From the NCBI GenBank assembly GCA_003564735.1, contig PXEK01000374.1:1-7596 (forward strand): a stretch of DNA of 7,596 nt. The letters run 5' to 3'. Shown piece by piece: positions 1 through 6,556 of the stretch. How positions within the stretch are numbered: position 1 is the stretch's first letter; each line of letters opens with the position of its first letter. The DNA comes from Cryomorphaceae bacterium (GTDB lineage: Bacteria > Bacteroidota > Bacteroidia > Flavobacteriales_G > Salibacteraceae). The position numbers and the translations under genes are program-made. The notes below the pieces were generated by a model that was not told the origin of the DNA, made no database searches, and saw only the letters and a list, made by a program, of their open reading frames with translations.

Positions 1-1
1 C

Positions 2-391
2 CCCGACTTAAAAGATGAAGAATTAACGAAAATCTCGCGGTGGGTCACCTTCGTTATGGCCATGACGGCCTTATTGATTGCCTTGGGTATTGCCATACTA
101 TCCCCTGAACGACAAGTATTTTGGGTGATGATTTTCGGTTGGTCCGGCATTGCCGCGTGCTTTTGTCCCGTCATCATTTTGTCTCTGTTTTGGCGAGGGT
201 ATTCCGTTCAAGGCGCCATAGCATCAATGATTACAGGATTCTTATCCGTTCCGCTGTTCAAATTTGTTTTCCAAGAATTGGATGGTATCGGCATATACTT
301 TGAAAAAATGGATGTACTGCTCCCATCTTTTCTAATATCCATGACCTTTGGATACATCGTTTCCAAACTGCGACCACCAAAGAATAAATAA
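2..391 (+). CDS. Sodium/solute symporter (SSS/PutP family), C-terminal part
   Basis: The frame is open from the window edge, so this is the last 129 residues of a longer gene; the ATG codons near base 56 are internal. Four hydrophobic segments are visible. The stretch FGWSGIAACFCPVIILSLFW followed by GAIASMITG matches the conserved C-terminal block of SSS symporters of the proline/PutP type, where the usual form is roughly GxxGAxFGPxxxLSLxW followed by GAxAGMxxG. The protein would sit in the inner membrane and import a solute with Na+. The substrate cannot be read because the sodium and substrate site helices lie upstream of the window. Here the usual FGP reads FCP, with a second Cys two residues before it. 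The gene converges on trxA across 153 bases. The family call is fairly sure; proline is only one possible substrate. Confidence 0.85.
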   Translation, partial: PDLKDEELTKISRWVTFVMAMTALLIALGIAILSPERQVFWVMIFGWSGIAACFCPVIILSLFWRGYSVQGAIASMITGFLSVPLFKFVFQELDGIGIYFEKMDVLLPSFLISMTFGYIVSKLRPPKNK

Positions 392-436
392 CCAATATGG
401 ATTATGGTCAGAACCGAAAATAATTCTCCGCAAGAT

Positions 437-462
437 TAAAATTGACGTTTTGTGTCATTTTA
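437..462. terminator. Weak AT-rich hairpin between convergent genes
   Basis: TAAAAT pairs with ATTTTA and GAC pairs with GTC around a 7-base loop, with one bulged T at 443, giving about nine pairs. It lies between the convergent symporter and trxA genes and has A/T-rich flanks on both sides, so it could end transcription from either direction. The stem is AT-rich and there is no separate long T-run, so the call is tentative. Nothing else was recognised in the 392-544 spacer. Confidence 0.3.
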
Positions 463-544
463 CGAAATTAAACACCAATTCATATAGCCATTCATGATTT
501 ACAGTACGAGCGTCTCCCTATGCACTTACAGACTTTTTAAATAC

Positions 545-898
545 CTACAACAACTCTTTTTGAATCACCTCTTCCAAGGTAGTTTTGGGAAGAGCGCCGG
601 GTTGCATCATGGGCTGGCCGGTTTTGGGAATGAATAACATTGTAGGAATGCTGCGAATACCGAAAACACGAGACAACTCGCCTTCTTTTTCAGTATCTAC
701 TTTGTAAATATCCAACTTACCTTCGTATTCGTTTGAAAGATCTTCTAAAACCGGCGCCAAAGCTTGACACGGTCCACACCAATCGGCATAAAAGTCGATT
801 ATTGCGGGTTTATCACCGTCATAGCTCCATTCCTGTGTTTTTGTGTAGTCAAAAAACTTTTTCTTAAATTCCTCGCTTGTGAGATTTATTGTTGCCAT
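545..898 (-). CDS. trxA: Thioredoxin
   Basis: A 117-residue single-domain thioredoxin, a cytoplasmic dithiol-disulfide reductant that is kept reduced by thioredoxin reductase and supplies electrons to targets such as ribonucleotide reductase. The active site is WCGPC at residues 40-44, preceded by AIIDFYAD with the buried Asp at 35. The cis-proline loop is SIPT with Pro85. There is no signal peptide. The start at base 898 (MATINLTSEEF) gives a near-normal thioredoxin length. The frame stays open for 82 more codons upstream, but that stretch would run antisense into the azurin gene and shows no thioredoxin-like sequence, so it is not used. The N-terminal segment before the core (residues 8-30) is a little longer than in E. 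coli TrxA, as is common in Bacteroidota. It diverges from the azurin gene, so the two may share redox-linked control. Confidence 0.95.
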   Translation of the reverse strand: MATINLTSEEFKKKFFDYTKTQEWSYDGDKPAIIDFYADWCGPCQALAPVLEDLSNEYEGKLDIYKVDTEKEGELSRVFGIRSIPTMLFIPKTGQPMMQPGALPKTTLEEVIQKELL

Positions 899-936
899 AA
901 TCTTATAATCTTTATAATTAAATTTATGCAAAGGAA

Positions 937-966
937 CAAAAGCATAATGGAAACGGCTGTGACAAT
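937..966 (-). promoter_or_regulatory. Candidate trxA promoter, Bacteroidota type
   Basis: Read on the minus strand, ATTG (966-963) is followed after 18 bases by TGCTTTTG (944-937), which differs from the Bacteroidota -7 consensus TAnnTTTG at one position. This would place the transcript start near base 931, leaving a leader of about 30 A/T-rich bases before the trxA ATG. The spacing equals that of the divergent promoter for the azurin gene. It is a pattern match only. Confidence 0.4.
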
Positions 967-1038
967 AATCACTTAGCGGCGCTTTGCTCATCTGTTCTCT
1001 CACCACATAAACATAGCCCTTTATAAGAACAAAAACAC

Positions 1039-1068
1039 TTTCAGATTGTACTAAAGATTGTACTTTTG
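1039..1068 (+). promoter_or_regulatory. Candidate azurin-gene promoter, Bacteroidota type
   Basis: TACTTTTG at 1061-1068 is an exact match to the Bacteroidota -7 element TAnnTTTG. TTTC at 1039-1042, one base from the TTTG -33 element, lies 18 bases upstream. The predicted start near 1074 gives a leader of about 24 A-rich bases before the ATG at 1098, with no Shine-Dalgarno, which is normal for this phylum. Confidence 0.6.
1043..1064 (+). repeat. Perfect 10-bp direct repeat, possible operator
   Basis: AGATTGTACT occurs at 1043-1052 and again at 1055-1064, a 12-base period. The second copy overlaps the -7 element of the azurin promoter and the first lies in the spacer, so a protein bound here would touch RNA polymerase. 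Two copies about one helical turn apart suit a dimeric or tandem regulator, but chance duplication in A/T-rich DNA cannot be excluded. Confidence 0.4.
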
Positions 1069-1097
1069 CAAAAACATAATCTATAAAAAACGAAACA

Positions 1098-1622
1098 ATG
1101 AAAAAAGTATTTTTTAGTGTAATTACAGCCGGCTTAATGTTCACTGCTTGCGGTGATGGCGGCTCTGATCAAAAACAAGAAACAGAAGAAAAACCAAAAG
1201 TTCAACTCCAACAAGCTGAAGAAGAGGAAGAGGAAATTGCCGAGTCAATTGAACTGACGATTGAAGGTAGTGACGCCATGAAGTTTAACAAGGAAAAGTT
1301 GACGGTTCATGAAGGTCAAGAAGTAACTCTAACTCTGGTACACACCGGCGAAATGAGTCTTGAGGCCATGGGTCATAATTTTGTGCTTTTAAATGAAGGT
1401 GTTGACGTTGCAGATTTTTCTGCCGCGGCTGTTGATGCGGGATTAGATGCACAATACATTCCCGAAGGTCGCGAAGGAGACATCATTGCCCATACTGATG
1501 TAATTGGCGGCGGTGATGAAACAACCATCACTTTTGAAGCTCCCGCAAAAGGAACTTACGACTTCATTTGTTCATTCCCCGGTCATAGCGGAATGATGAA
1601 AGGTAAATTTGTTGTGAAGTAA
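1098..1622 (+). CDS. azu: Azurin-like blue-copper lipoprotein
   Basis: A 174-residue type 1 copper protein that would carry single electrons outside the cytoplasm, for example to a terminal oxidase, reductase or peroxidase. The N-terminus MKKVFFSVITAGLMFTAC is a lipoprotein signal with lipobox Cys18. Residues 23-50 form a charged linker with a run of six Glu (41-46). From about residue 51 the sequence follows azurin closely: MGHNF supplies His93, and CSFPGHSGMMKG supplies Cys158, His163 and Met167, with the spacing of azurin Cys112/His117/Met121. The block IIAHTDVIGGG also matches azurin. The two Cys that form the classical azurin disulfide are not present at the equivalent positions. The protein is anchored by lipid, not soluble as in Pseudomonas; whether it faces the periplasm or the outside cannot be decided. 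It is a single-gene unit with its own promoter and terminator. Confidence 0.93.
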   Translation: MKKVFFSVITAGLMFTACGDGGSDQKQETEEKPKVQLQQAEEEEEEIAESIELTIEGSDAMKFNKEKLTVHEGQEVTLTLVHTGEMSLEAMGHNFVLLNEGVDVADFSAAAVDAGLDAQYIPEGREGDIIAHTDVIGGGDETTITFEAPAKGTYDFICSFPGHSGMMKGKFVVK

Positions 1623-1643
1623 TCGTTCACAAATAAAAATAAT

Positions 1644-1680
1644 AAAAAGGTCGAACTAAGCGGTTCGGCCTTTTTTGTTT
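1644..1680 (+). terminator. Intrinsic terminator of the azurin gene
   Basis: GGTCGAAC (1649-1656) pairs with GTTCGGCC (1663-1670) around a 6-base loop, with one T-G wobble. Five A before the stem face six T after it, and more T follow. The hairpin starts 26 bases after the azurin stop codon and precedes the next plus-strand gene. Confidence 0.85.
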
Positions 1681-1736
1681 TATGACTGTTCCATAATCTT
1701 GTTGTAATTTGCATATAAATCAACGATATTTGCAAC

Positions 1737-2330
1737 ATGGAATTAAAAGTAGTTCACCAACCCACATACAGCAGAAATCAATTGCTGCTGCGCTCAATCT
1801 TCGGATTTTTCTATATTGTAATTCCGCATGTGTTCGTACTTTTATTTGTGGAAATTGCCCTTCTTTACCACTATCTTTATGTCACGTTTTTTATTCTGAT
1901 TAAAGGGTATTACCCCGAAAAATCACACAGCTTTATTGAGAACTTCTTTCACTGGGGCGCGCGTTTACACAATAGAGTTTATCACCTCAATGACGGTTAC
2001 CCTTCTTTTGGATTGCACCAACGGGACGAATATGTTTTTCTCAATTTCCCGTTACCCGAAAAGGTTGATCGTAAATTAACCCTGCTCCGATTTTTGTTTG
2101 GTCCTGTCTTTATTTTCATACCACACCTTTTTGTAATTATTCTCAGGGTTTTAGCCTGTCAAATTCTAGCCGTCCCGGCCTATGTTTCGGTACTGTTTAA
2201 AGAGAAGTACCCCAAGTCACTTTTTGAATTTCAGATAGATACATTACGATACATCATTCGGGTGTATGTTTACTTCTTTCACCTATCTCCGGATTACCCG
2301 CCCTTTCACGGTAAAGAGGAAATGGAATGA
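1737..2330 (+). CDS. Membrane protein with two DUF4389-like units
   Basis: A 197-residue protein of unknown function made of two homologous halves. Residues about 16-92 and 115-191 align without any gap at an offset of exactly 99. Shared positions include LLR, FG, IPH (29-31 and 128-130), K..YP (56-60 and 155-159), the HL pair (83-84 and 182-183) and the closing YPSF/YPPF. Each half has one long hydrophobic region, then a basic KxxYP segment, an amphipathic stretch and the YPxF end. That layout, with RY..RV..Y...L...YPPF in the second half, is characteristic of DUF4389 (Pfam), usually found once per protein. It should be an inner-membrane protein. Its stop overlaps the xerD start (ATGA), implying coupled translation. 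There is no convincing promoter with a normal leader; a poor -7-like GATATTTG at 1725-1732 lies almost on the ATG. Function: not known. Confidence 0.8.
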   Translation: MELKVVHQPTYSRNQLLLRSIFGFFYIVIPHVFVLLFVEIALLYHYLYVTFFILIKGYYPEKSHSFIENFFHWGARLHNRVYHLNDGYPSFGLHQRDEYVFLNFPLPEKVDRKLTLLRFLFGPVFIFIPHLFVIILRVLACQILAVPAYVSVLFKEKYPKSLFEFQIDTLRYIIRVYVYFFHLSPDYPPFHGKEEME

Positions 2331-3229
2331 GCAGCTGGTCGCACATCATTAAAGGTTTTACGAGTTACTTAAAGGTTGAACGTTCGCTGAGCAAGCACAC
2401 TGTTGAATCTTACAAAAGAGATGTGACCAAACTCTACGACTTCATTGCCGAGCACCATAATGAGAAACCGCCGGACCGAGTAGGTGAAAATGATTTGTTT
2501 GAGTTTGTGCAAACCCTGAGTAAAACGGGAGTTCAAAAAACGACTTTAAACCGCACCATTTCGGGGATAAAAACCTTTTACAAGTACTTGGTATTGGAGA
2601 ATTACATTGAGCAAAATCCGGCCGAGTTGCTCGAAACATCAGCCGTTCCCCGCAAATTCCCTGATGCCTTGAGCCATGATGAAGTCATGAAACTCATCAA
2701 CGCCGTAGATTTATCGGCTAATAACGGTACACGAAACAGAGCCATATTGGAGACACTTTACGGTTGCGGCGTGCGGGTCACAGAATTGGTAACACTCAAA
2801 ATATCAAACCTCAGGCTGGACCAAGGCTACATTATCATAACCGGAAAGGGGAACAAACAGCGATTGGTTCCCATTGGCAAGGAGGCTTCAAAATGGATTA
2901 AATTTTACCTCGAAGAGCGAAATCACACTAAGGTAAATGATAGTGCGAGAGATATTCTGTTTTTGAACAACAGAGGTAACGGACTCAGCCGCGAGATGAT
3001 TTTTTTGATGGTGAGGAAAACTGCTGCCGCTGCCGGCCTCCAAAAGAAAATAAGTCCGCACACCTTGCGGCACAGCTTTGCCACCGAACTATTGAAAAAC
3101 GGAGCCGATTTGAGAGCGATTCAGGATATGCTGGGGCATGAATCCATAACTACTACTGAGATTTATTTTGAACTCGACAGCAGTCATTTAAAAGAAAGTT
3201 TACTTCAATTCCACCCCAGGTTCAAATGA
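2327..3229 (+). CDS. xerD: Site-specific tyrosine recombinase XerD
   Basis: A 300-residue recombinase of normal XerC/XerD length. With a XerC partner it resolves chromosome dimers at dif near the terminus, under FtsK control. Residues 5-90 are the SAM-like N-terminal core-binding domain (YLKVERSLSKHTVESYKRD). Residues 110-295 are the catalytic domain with every active-site residue present: Arg150 in GCGVRVTELVTL, Lys174 in GKGNKQR, His245 and Arg248 in SPHTLRHSFATELL, His271 in MLGHESITTTEIY, and nucleophile Tyr280. These lie within two residues of the E. coli XerD numbering. GADLRAIQDMLGHESITTTEIY and the HPR end favour XerD over XerC or a phage integrase. The usual YTH after the nucleophile reads YFE here. 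Translation starts inside the stop of the upstream DUF4389 gene. No integrase-linked att site or mobile gene is near, so a housekeeping role is more likely than a mobile element. Confidence 0.88.
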   Translation: MSSWSHIIKGFTSYLKVERSLSKHTVESYKRDVTKLYDFIAEHHNEKPPDRVGENDLFEFVQTLSKTGVQKTTLNRTISGIKTFYKYLVLENYIEQNPAELLETSAVPRKFPDALSHDEVMKLINAVDLSANNGTRNRAILETLYGCGVRVTELVTLKISNLRLDQGYIIITGKGNKQRLVPIGKEASKWIKFYLEERNHTKVNDSARDILFLNNRGNGLSREMIFLMVRKTAAAAGLQKKISPHTLRHSFATELLKNGADLRAIQDMLGHESITTTEIYFELDSSHLKESLLQFHPRFK

Positions 3230-3249
3230 ACCTCGATATTCGAAATCGA
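3219..3249. repeat. Two short inverted repeats at the convergent gene end
   Basis: GGTTCA (3219-3224) and TGAACC (3227-3232) form a perfect inverted repeat across the xerD stop codon. TCGAT (3233-3237) and ATCGA (3245-3249) form a second, directly adjoining one. They sit between two convergent operons, where a terminator is expected. The stems are short and no T-run follows either one directly, so a termination role is uncertain. The rest of the 47-base spacer shows only an A6 tract at 3264-3269. Confidence 0.3.
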
Positions 3250-3276
3250 CGCATCTCATAAGTAAAAAATACCCCA

Positions 3277-4380
3277 TCAATTCATTTCATTCAACACAAC
3301 GGTAAAACGAGTATTTCCGAGTTCTGACTCGAAAAAGATATCTCCTCGAAGTTTAGAAACGGCATCTTTCACTATATACAAACCTATCCCTGTTCCCCTA
3401 CTTTGTGCACTGCCCCTAAAAAACATCTCAAAAACACGATCTTTGATCCCTTTCGGTATCCCTATTCCGTTATCTTTGACCTCCAGTATCATTTTCGCCT
3501 GTGACACTTTCACATCGACATGAACACTCTTTTCTTTAGCATCGTAATTTTGAAAATTAGCCGCATTAAAAAGCAAATGGCTCAAAACGATGCGGAACCT
3601 ATTCACCTCAGTTTTAAATGGTGACTTTTGAGTTACTTTAATTGTACAATTAATTTTACTGAAGTCCTTACTTATTTCTGCTACGTCGGCAACTACCTTT
3701 TTCACCACTTTTTCGACGTCCTTTAACTCCTCGGGCCGGTCAATGAGCCTCATGTTCTCAGAGAAATATGCAAAGCTCTTTAGTGCTTCTTCCAGTTTTT
3801 CTGCGCTGGAATCGATCATATCCAGGTATTCGGCAACGGCTCGAGAAGTTTCTTCCTCGCGAATAAGTCGTGTAAGACCTACAATTGAGGTGAGCGGAGC
3901 CCGTAAATCATGACTGGCACTGTAAATAAAGCGATCCAACTCTTTATTTGCTTTTAGCAGCTTGGAGTTTTGCACTTCAAGTAAAATACTTGACGCATAC
4001 TTTTCTAAAGCTCTGTCTATAATTATTCTCAGATAATCCTCCTCCCAAGGTTTAGTGATGTAATGGTATATTTCCCCTTTATTAATTGCCTCTACCGCCG
4101 GCTTAAAATCGTGGTATGCGGTAATAAGCATGGTGATAATCTTTTTGTCTATACGCCTCACCTCATCGAGAAACTCGACCCCTGTCATATGAGGCATTCG
4201 CTGATCCGTAATAACGATTTGGACTTCATTATTCTTCAAAAAGTCCAGTGCCTCCAATCCACCATCGAAGATGTGTATATCATAATGATTGCGAAAAATA
4301 GCTTTAAAAGAATTCAAGTTCTCTTTCTCGTCATCAACATAAACAACCTTGGGATTCGGAATTAAATCACGATAACTCAT
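3277..4380 (-). CDS. Receiver-domain histidine kinase (REC-HisKA-HATPase)
   Basis: A 367-residue soluble signalling protein with no membrane segment. Residues 10-125 are a receiver domain with the full phosphorylation site: Asp16/Asp17, acceptor Asp59 in ITDQRMPHMTG, Thr87 in ITAY and Lys110 in ITKPW. Residues 130-150 are a helical linker. Residues 148-215 are the dimerisation/phosphotransfer domain with His157 in SASHDLRAPLTSI. Residues 255-365 are the ATPase domain with N-box Asn272, G1 box DNGIGIP (303-309), the F-box around EMFFRG and G2 box GTGIGL (329-334). All key residues are present, so it should both receive phosphate and autophosphorylate. There is no DNA-binding or enzymatic output domain. 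Its ATG lies 14 bases inside the end of the membrane kinase gene, so that kinase is the obvious phosphodonor or partner. Its own targets are not in the window. Confidence 0.92.
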   Translation of the reverse strand: MSYRDLIPNPKVVYVDDEKENLNSFKAIFRNHYDIHIFDGGLEALDFLKNNEVQIVITDQRMPHMTGVEFLDEVRRIDKKIITMLITAYHDFKPAVEAINKGEIYHYITKPWEEDYLRIIIDRALEKYASSILLEVQNSKLLKANKELDRFIYSASHDLRAPLTSIVGLTRLIREEETSRAVAEYLDMIDSSAEKLEEALKSFAYFSENMRLIDRPEELKDVEKVVKKVVADVAEISKDFSKINCTIKVTQKSPFKTEVNRFRIVLSHLLFNAANFQNYDAKEKSVHVDVKVSQAKMILEVKDNGIGIPKGIKDRVFEMFFRGSAQSRGTGIGLYIVKDAVSKLRGDIFFESELGNTRFTVVLNEMN

Positions 4381-6556
4381 CTGCTTTCATTTTAACGGGA
4401 ACTGTTATTGTGAATATAGTTCCTTCATTGCGCTTGGACCATACATCTAGTTTACCTTTATGCTTTGCAATAATACTTTGACTAATTGATAATCCCAAAC
4501 CCGTGCCTTCACCCGGGTCTTTTGTGGTAAAAAAAGGGTCGAAAATTTTACTTAACTTTTCTTCAGGTATTCCGTAACCGTTATCTTCAATCTTAAATTC
4601 TACATTGTCGTCAATGTATCGGGCACGTACAACAATTTCACCGCCGTTATCTTCTCCGTGCCTTGCTTTAACGGCGTAAACCGCATTGCTCAACAAATTC
4701 ATAAAAACCTGATTCATTTTCCCCGGGTAACACTCTACTCGCGGAATAGATTCATAATTACGTGTTATTTTAACGGCATTTTTGGTAGAGTTGTTCAATA
4801 AAGTTAAAGTAGATTCCAAGCCCTCTACCAAGTCTACACTCTTTACGTCTTGTTCCTCGGCACGAGAAAAAACTTTCAACCCTCGAACAATTTCAGCAGT
4901 TCGCTTGGCTCCTTCCTCAATACCATTTAAAAGTTGAAAAATTTCATTCCTGATATATGACAATTCATAATCTTCGATTTTTTGATTGATTTGCTCTATT
5001 TTGTCATCATAGTCAGAGCCACCATTCAACGCAATAAAATCATCCAATATTTCAAAAATATCATCGATATCGCGTTTTACGGGTTTCACATTAGACGTAA
5101 CAAAATTGATAGGGTTGTTTATTTCGTGCGCAATACCCGCCGTGAGTTGACCCAGTGAAGCCATTTTTTCCTGATTCACAAGTTGAGTTTGCGTCTCCCT
5201 TAGTTCCTTTAGTGCTTTACTCAAGTCCTCATTTGAAATTTGAAGATCTCGAGTACGCCGATCAACAAGTAACTCGAGCTCAATTTTTCGATTCCGAATT
5301 AATCGTTCGTTCTCTGTGGCGGCTTCCAGCGCCTTTAATCGGTTATTCTCATTTTGCCTTCTAATTAAATTAATATTATCAGCCAAACCAAAAGCCAACA
5401 GCAAGGCTGCTGAGGCGGAGCCCGCGCGCAGTGAGTTTTTGGTGAAAATATTGTAAGCTAATATACCTTCATCGGTGAGCACAAAAAGAATAACTGAAAC
5501 CAGAAAAAATATCCACGCACCTAAGAAAAATTTAGCCTGCCTGGACCCCTTAAAAACGGCGTAACCGGCCGAGAACAACAATATTATTGCTAAAATAAAA
5601 GCAAAACTGTTCATCATTGTGTATGCCGTATGGTAAAAACCTGAGAATGTAAAAATCAACTGAATCAAGTAAAGCGATAATCCACCCAAAACCACGTAAT
5701 ACAAGATTTTGGAGTACTTTTTAATATCGACAAAATCAAGAAAGAACAAAACGGAAAACAAGGCTGTGAGCGGATTTAAAATAAAGAGTGAAAAACTTTC
5801 CACTTCGGGTACCTCACTTGTTATATATTTAAAATTCAGACCCGCCAATGCCGATTGAACCGCAGCCACAAAGAAAATATAAAGCACATAATAAATGTAG
5901 CCCGGCATTCTAACCGAAAAGTAAATGAACAGGTTGTAAAACAGCATGGCAAACATCAGTCCCAAGTACAAGCCCATCAACAATTGCTCACGAATTAAGA
6001 CTGAGACTATGTTGAGTTCTGAAGAAAGAGTAAAAGGTACATTCAGTTGATGATGACCCCTTATCTTGAGATAATAGGTAGAGGCTTCTCTCTTACTCGC
6101 GGGTAATTCCATCACAAACTTTCCTGATTTAAAAGTTCTTTGATCAAAAGGATATTTTTGTCCTGTTCTTTCAAGTAAACTAAGTCGACCGCCCTCATCT
6201 CGGTAAAGTTCAAGTTCGTGCAGCTGTGCATTATCTATTTTGAGCAGAATGCTTTCATCAGTTTTTCCATGAACTGAAAACCGTACCCAATTATCAAAAT
6301 CATTCACTCCAAAATTTATTCTGTTACTTTTGGTCAACCGAAAAGGAGCCTCAACAATATCAAACCTGCTAAAAAGATCAAAGGTGTCGGTAAACACTTC
6401 AAAAAACGTATTGGGATTTTGAACGATTTGATTGTTCCCGTTAAGTGTTATGATTTTGGCATTTTCAAACTCATTTTGAGCTCTGCACGTAACTGCAACA
6501 ATTAACAAAGCCGCTACCCATAAACCTTTATTACAGGTCTTCAATATACAAATCAT
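4367..6556 (-). CDS. 7TMR-DISM membrane sensor histidine kinase
   Basis: A 729-residue sensor kinase. Residues 1-26 look like a signal peptide (Lys6 and Lys10, hydrophobic [11 protein letters not shown], cleavage near CRA|Q). Residues about 50-185 form an extracytoplasmic domain resembling 7TMR-DISMED2 ([20 protein letters not shown] and a following LELYRDEGG). Residues about 189-395 hold some seven membrane helices of the 7TMR-DISM type. A charged coiled coil at 397-465 leads to the HisKA domain with His477 in [18 protein letters not shown]. The ATPase domain has N-box Asn624, G1 box DNGYGIP (658-664), DPFFTTK (673-679) and G2 box GTGLGL (684-689). It should sense a ligand outside the cytoplasm and signal inward. 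DISMED2 domains are thought to bind carbohydrates or related small ligands; the actual ligand is unknown. The start overlaps the end of the GNAT gene by 26 bases; a TTG four codons later would shorten that and keep the signal peptide. Confidence 0.92.
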   Translation of the reverse strand: MICILKTCNKGLWVAALLIVAVTCRAQNEFENAKIITLNGNNQIVQNPNTFFEVFTDTFDLFSRFDIVEAPFRLTKSNRINFGVNDFDNWVRFSVHGKTDESILLKIDNAQLHELELYRDEGGRLSLLERTGQKYPFDQRTFKSGKFVMELPASKREASTYYLKIRGHHQLNVPFTLSSELNIVSVLIREQLLMGLYLGLMFAMLFYNLFIYFSVRMPGYIYYVLYIFFVAAVQSALAGLNFKYITSEVPEVESFSLFILNPLTALFSVLFFLDFVDIKKYSKILYYVVLGGLSLYLIQLIFTFSGFYHTAYTMMNSFAFILAIILLFSAGYAVFKGSRQAKFFLGAWIFFLVSVILFVLTDEGILAYNIFTKNSLRAGSASAALLLAFGLADNINLIRRQNENNRLKALEAATENERLIRNRKIELELLVDRRTRDLQISNEDLSKALKELRETQTQLVNQEKMASLGQLTAGIAHEINNPINFVTSNVKPVKRDIDDIFEILDDFIALNGGSDYDDKIEQINQKIEDYELSYIRNEIFQLLNGIEEGAKRTAEIVRGLKVFSRAEEQDVKSVDLVEGLESTLTLLNNSTKNAVKITRNYESIPRVECYPGKMNQVFMNLLSNAVYAVKARHGEDNGGEIVVRARYIDDNVEFKIEDNGYGIPEEKLSKIFDPFFTTKDPGEGTGLGLSISQSIIAKHKGKLDVWSKRNEGTIFTITVPVKMKADELS

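Noticed and set aside
899..1144. N-terminal extension of thioredoxin by 82 residues on the minus strand
   Set aside because: It would overlap the azurin gene start and both candidate promoters, has no thioredoxin-like or signal-peptide character, and would make the protein far longer than the family norm. The start at 898 fits the family.
1705..1732. Promoter for the DUF4389-xerD operon
   Set aside because: TTTG at 1708-1711 and GATATTTG at 1725-1732 are too close together, and the latter would put the transcript start on the ATG. A leaderless transcript is possible but the match is too poor to list.
2327..3229. Phage or transposon integrase marking a mobile element
   Set aside because: Size, active-site spacing and the HPR ending match housekeeping XerD. 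No att-like repeats, tRNA, excisionase or cargo genes are next to it.
3250..3276. Terminator for the minus-strand operon
   Set aside because: There is a T6 run on the minus strand opposite 3264-3269 but no stable stem directly before it, so it does not meet the form of an intrinsic terminator.
4063..4365. 100-residue open frame on the plus strand
   Set aside because: It lies wholly antisense to the receiver domain of the kinase, whose conserved residues explain the sequence. The antisense product shows no recognisable domain.
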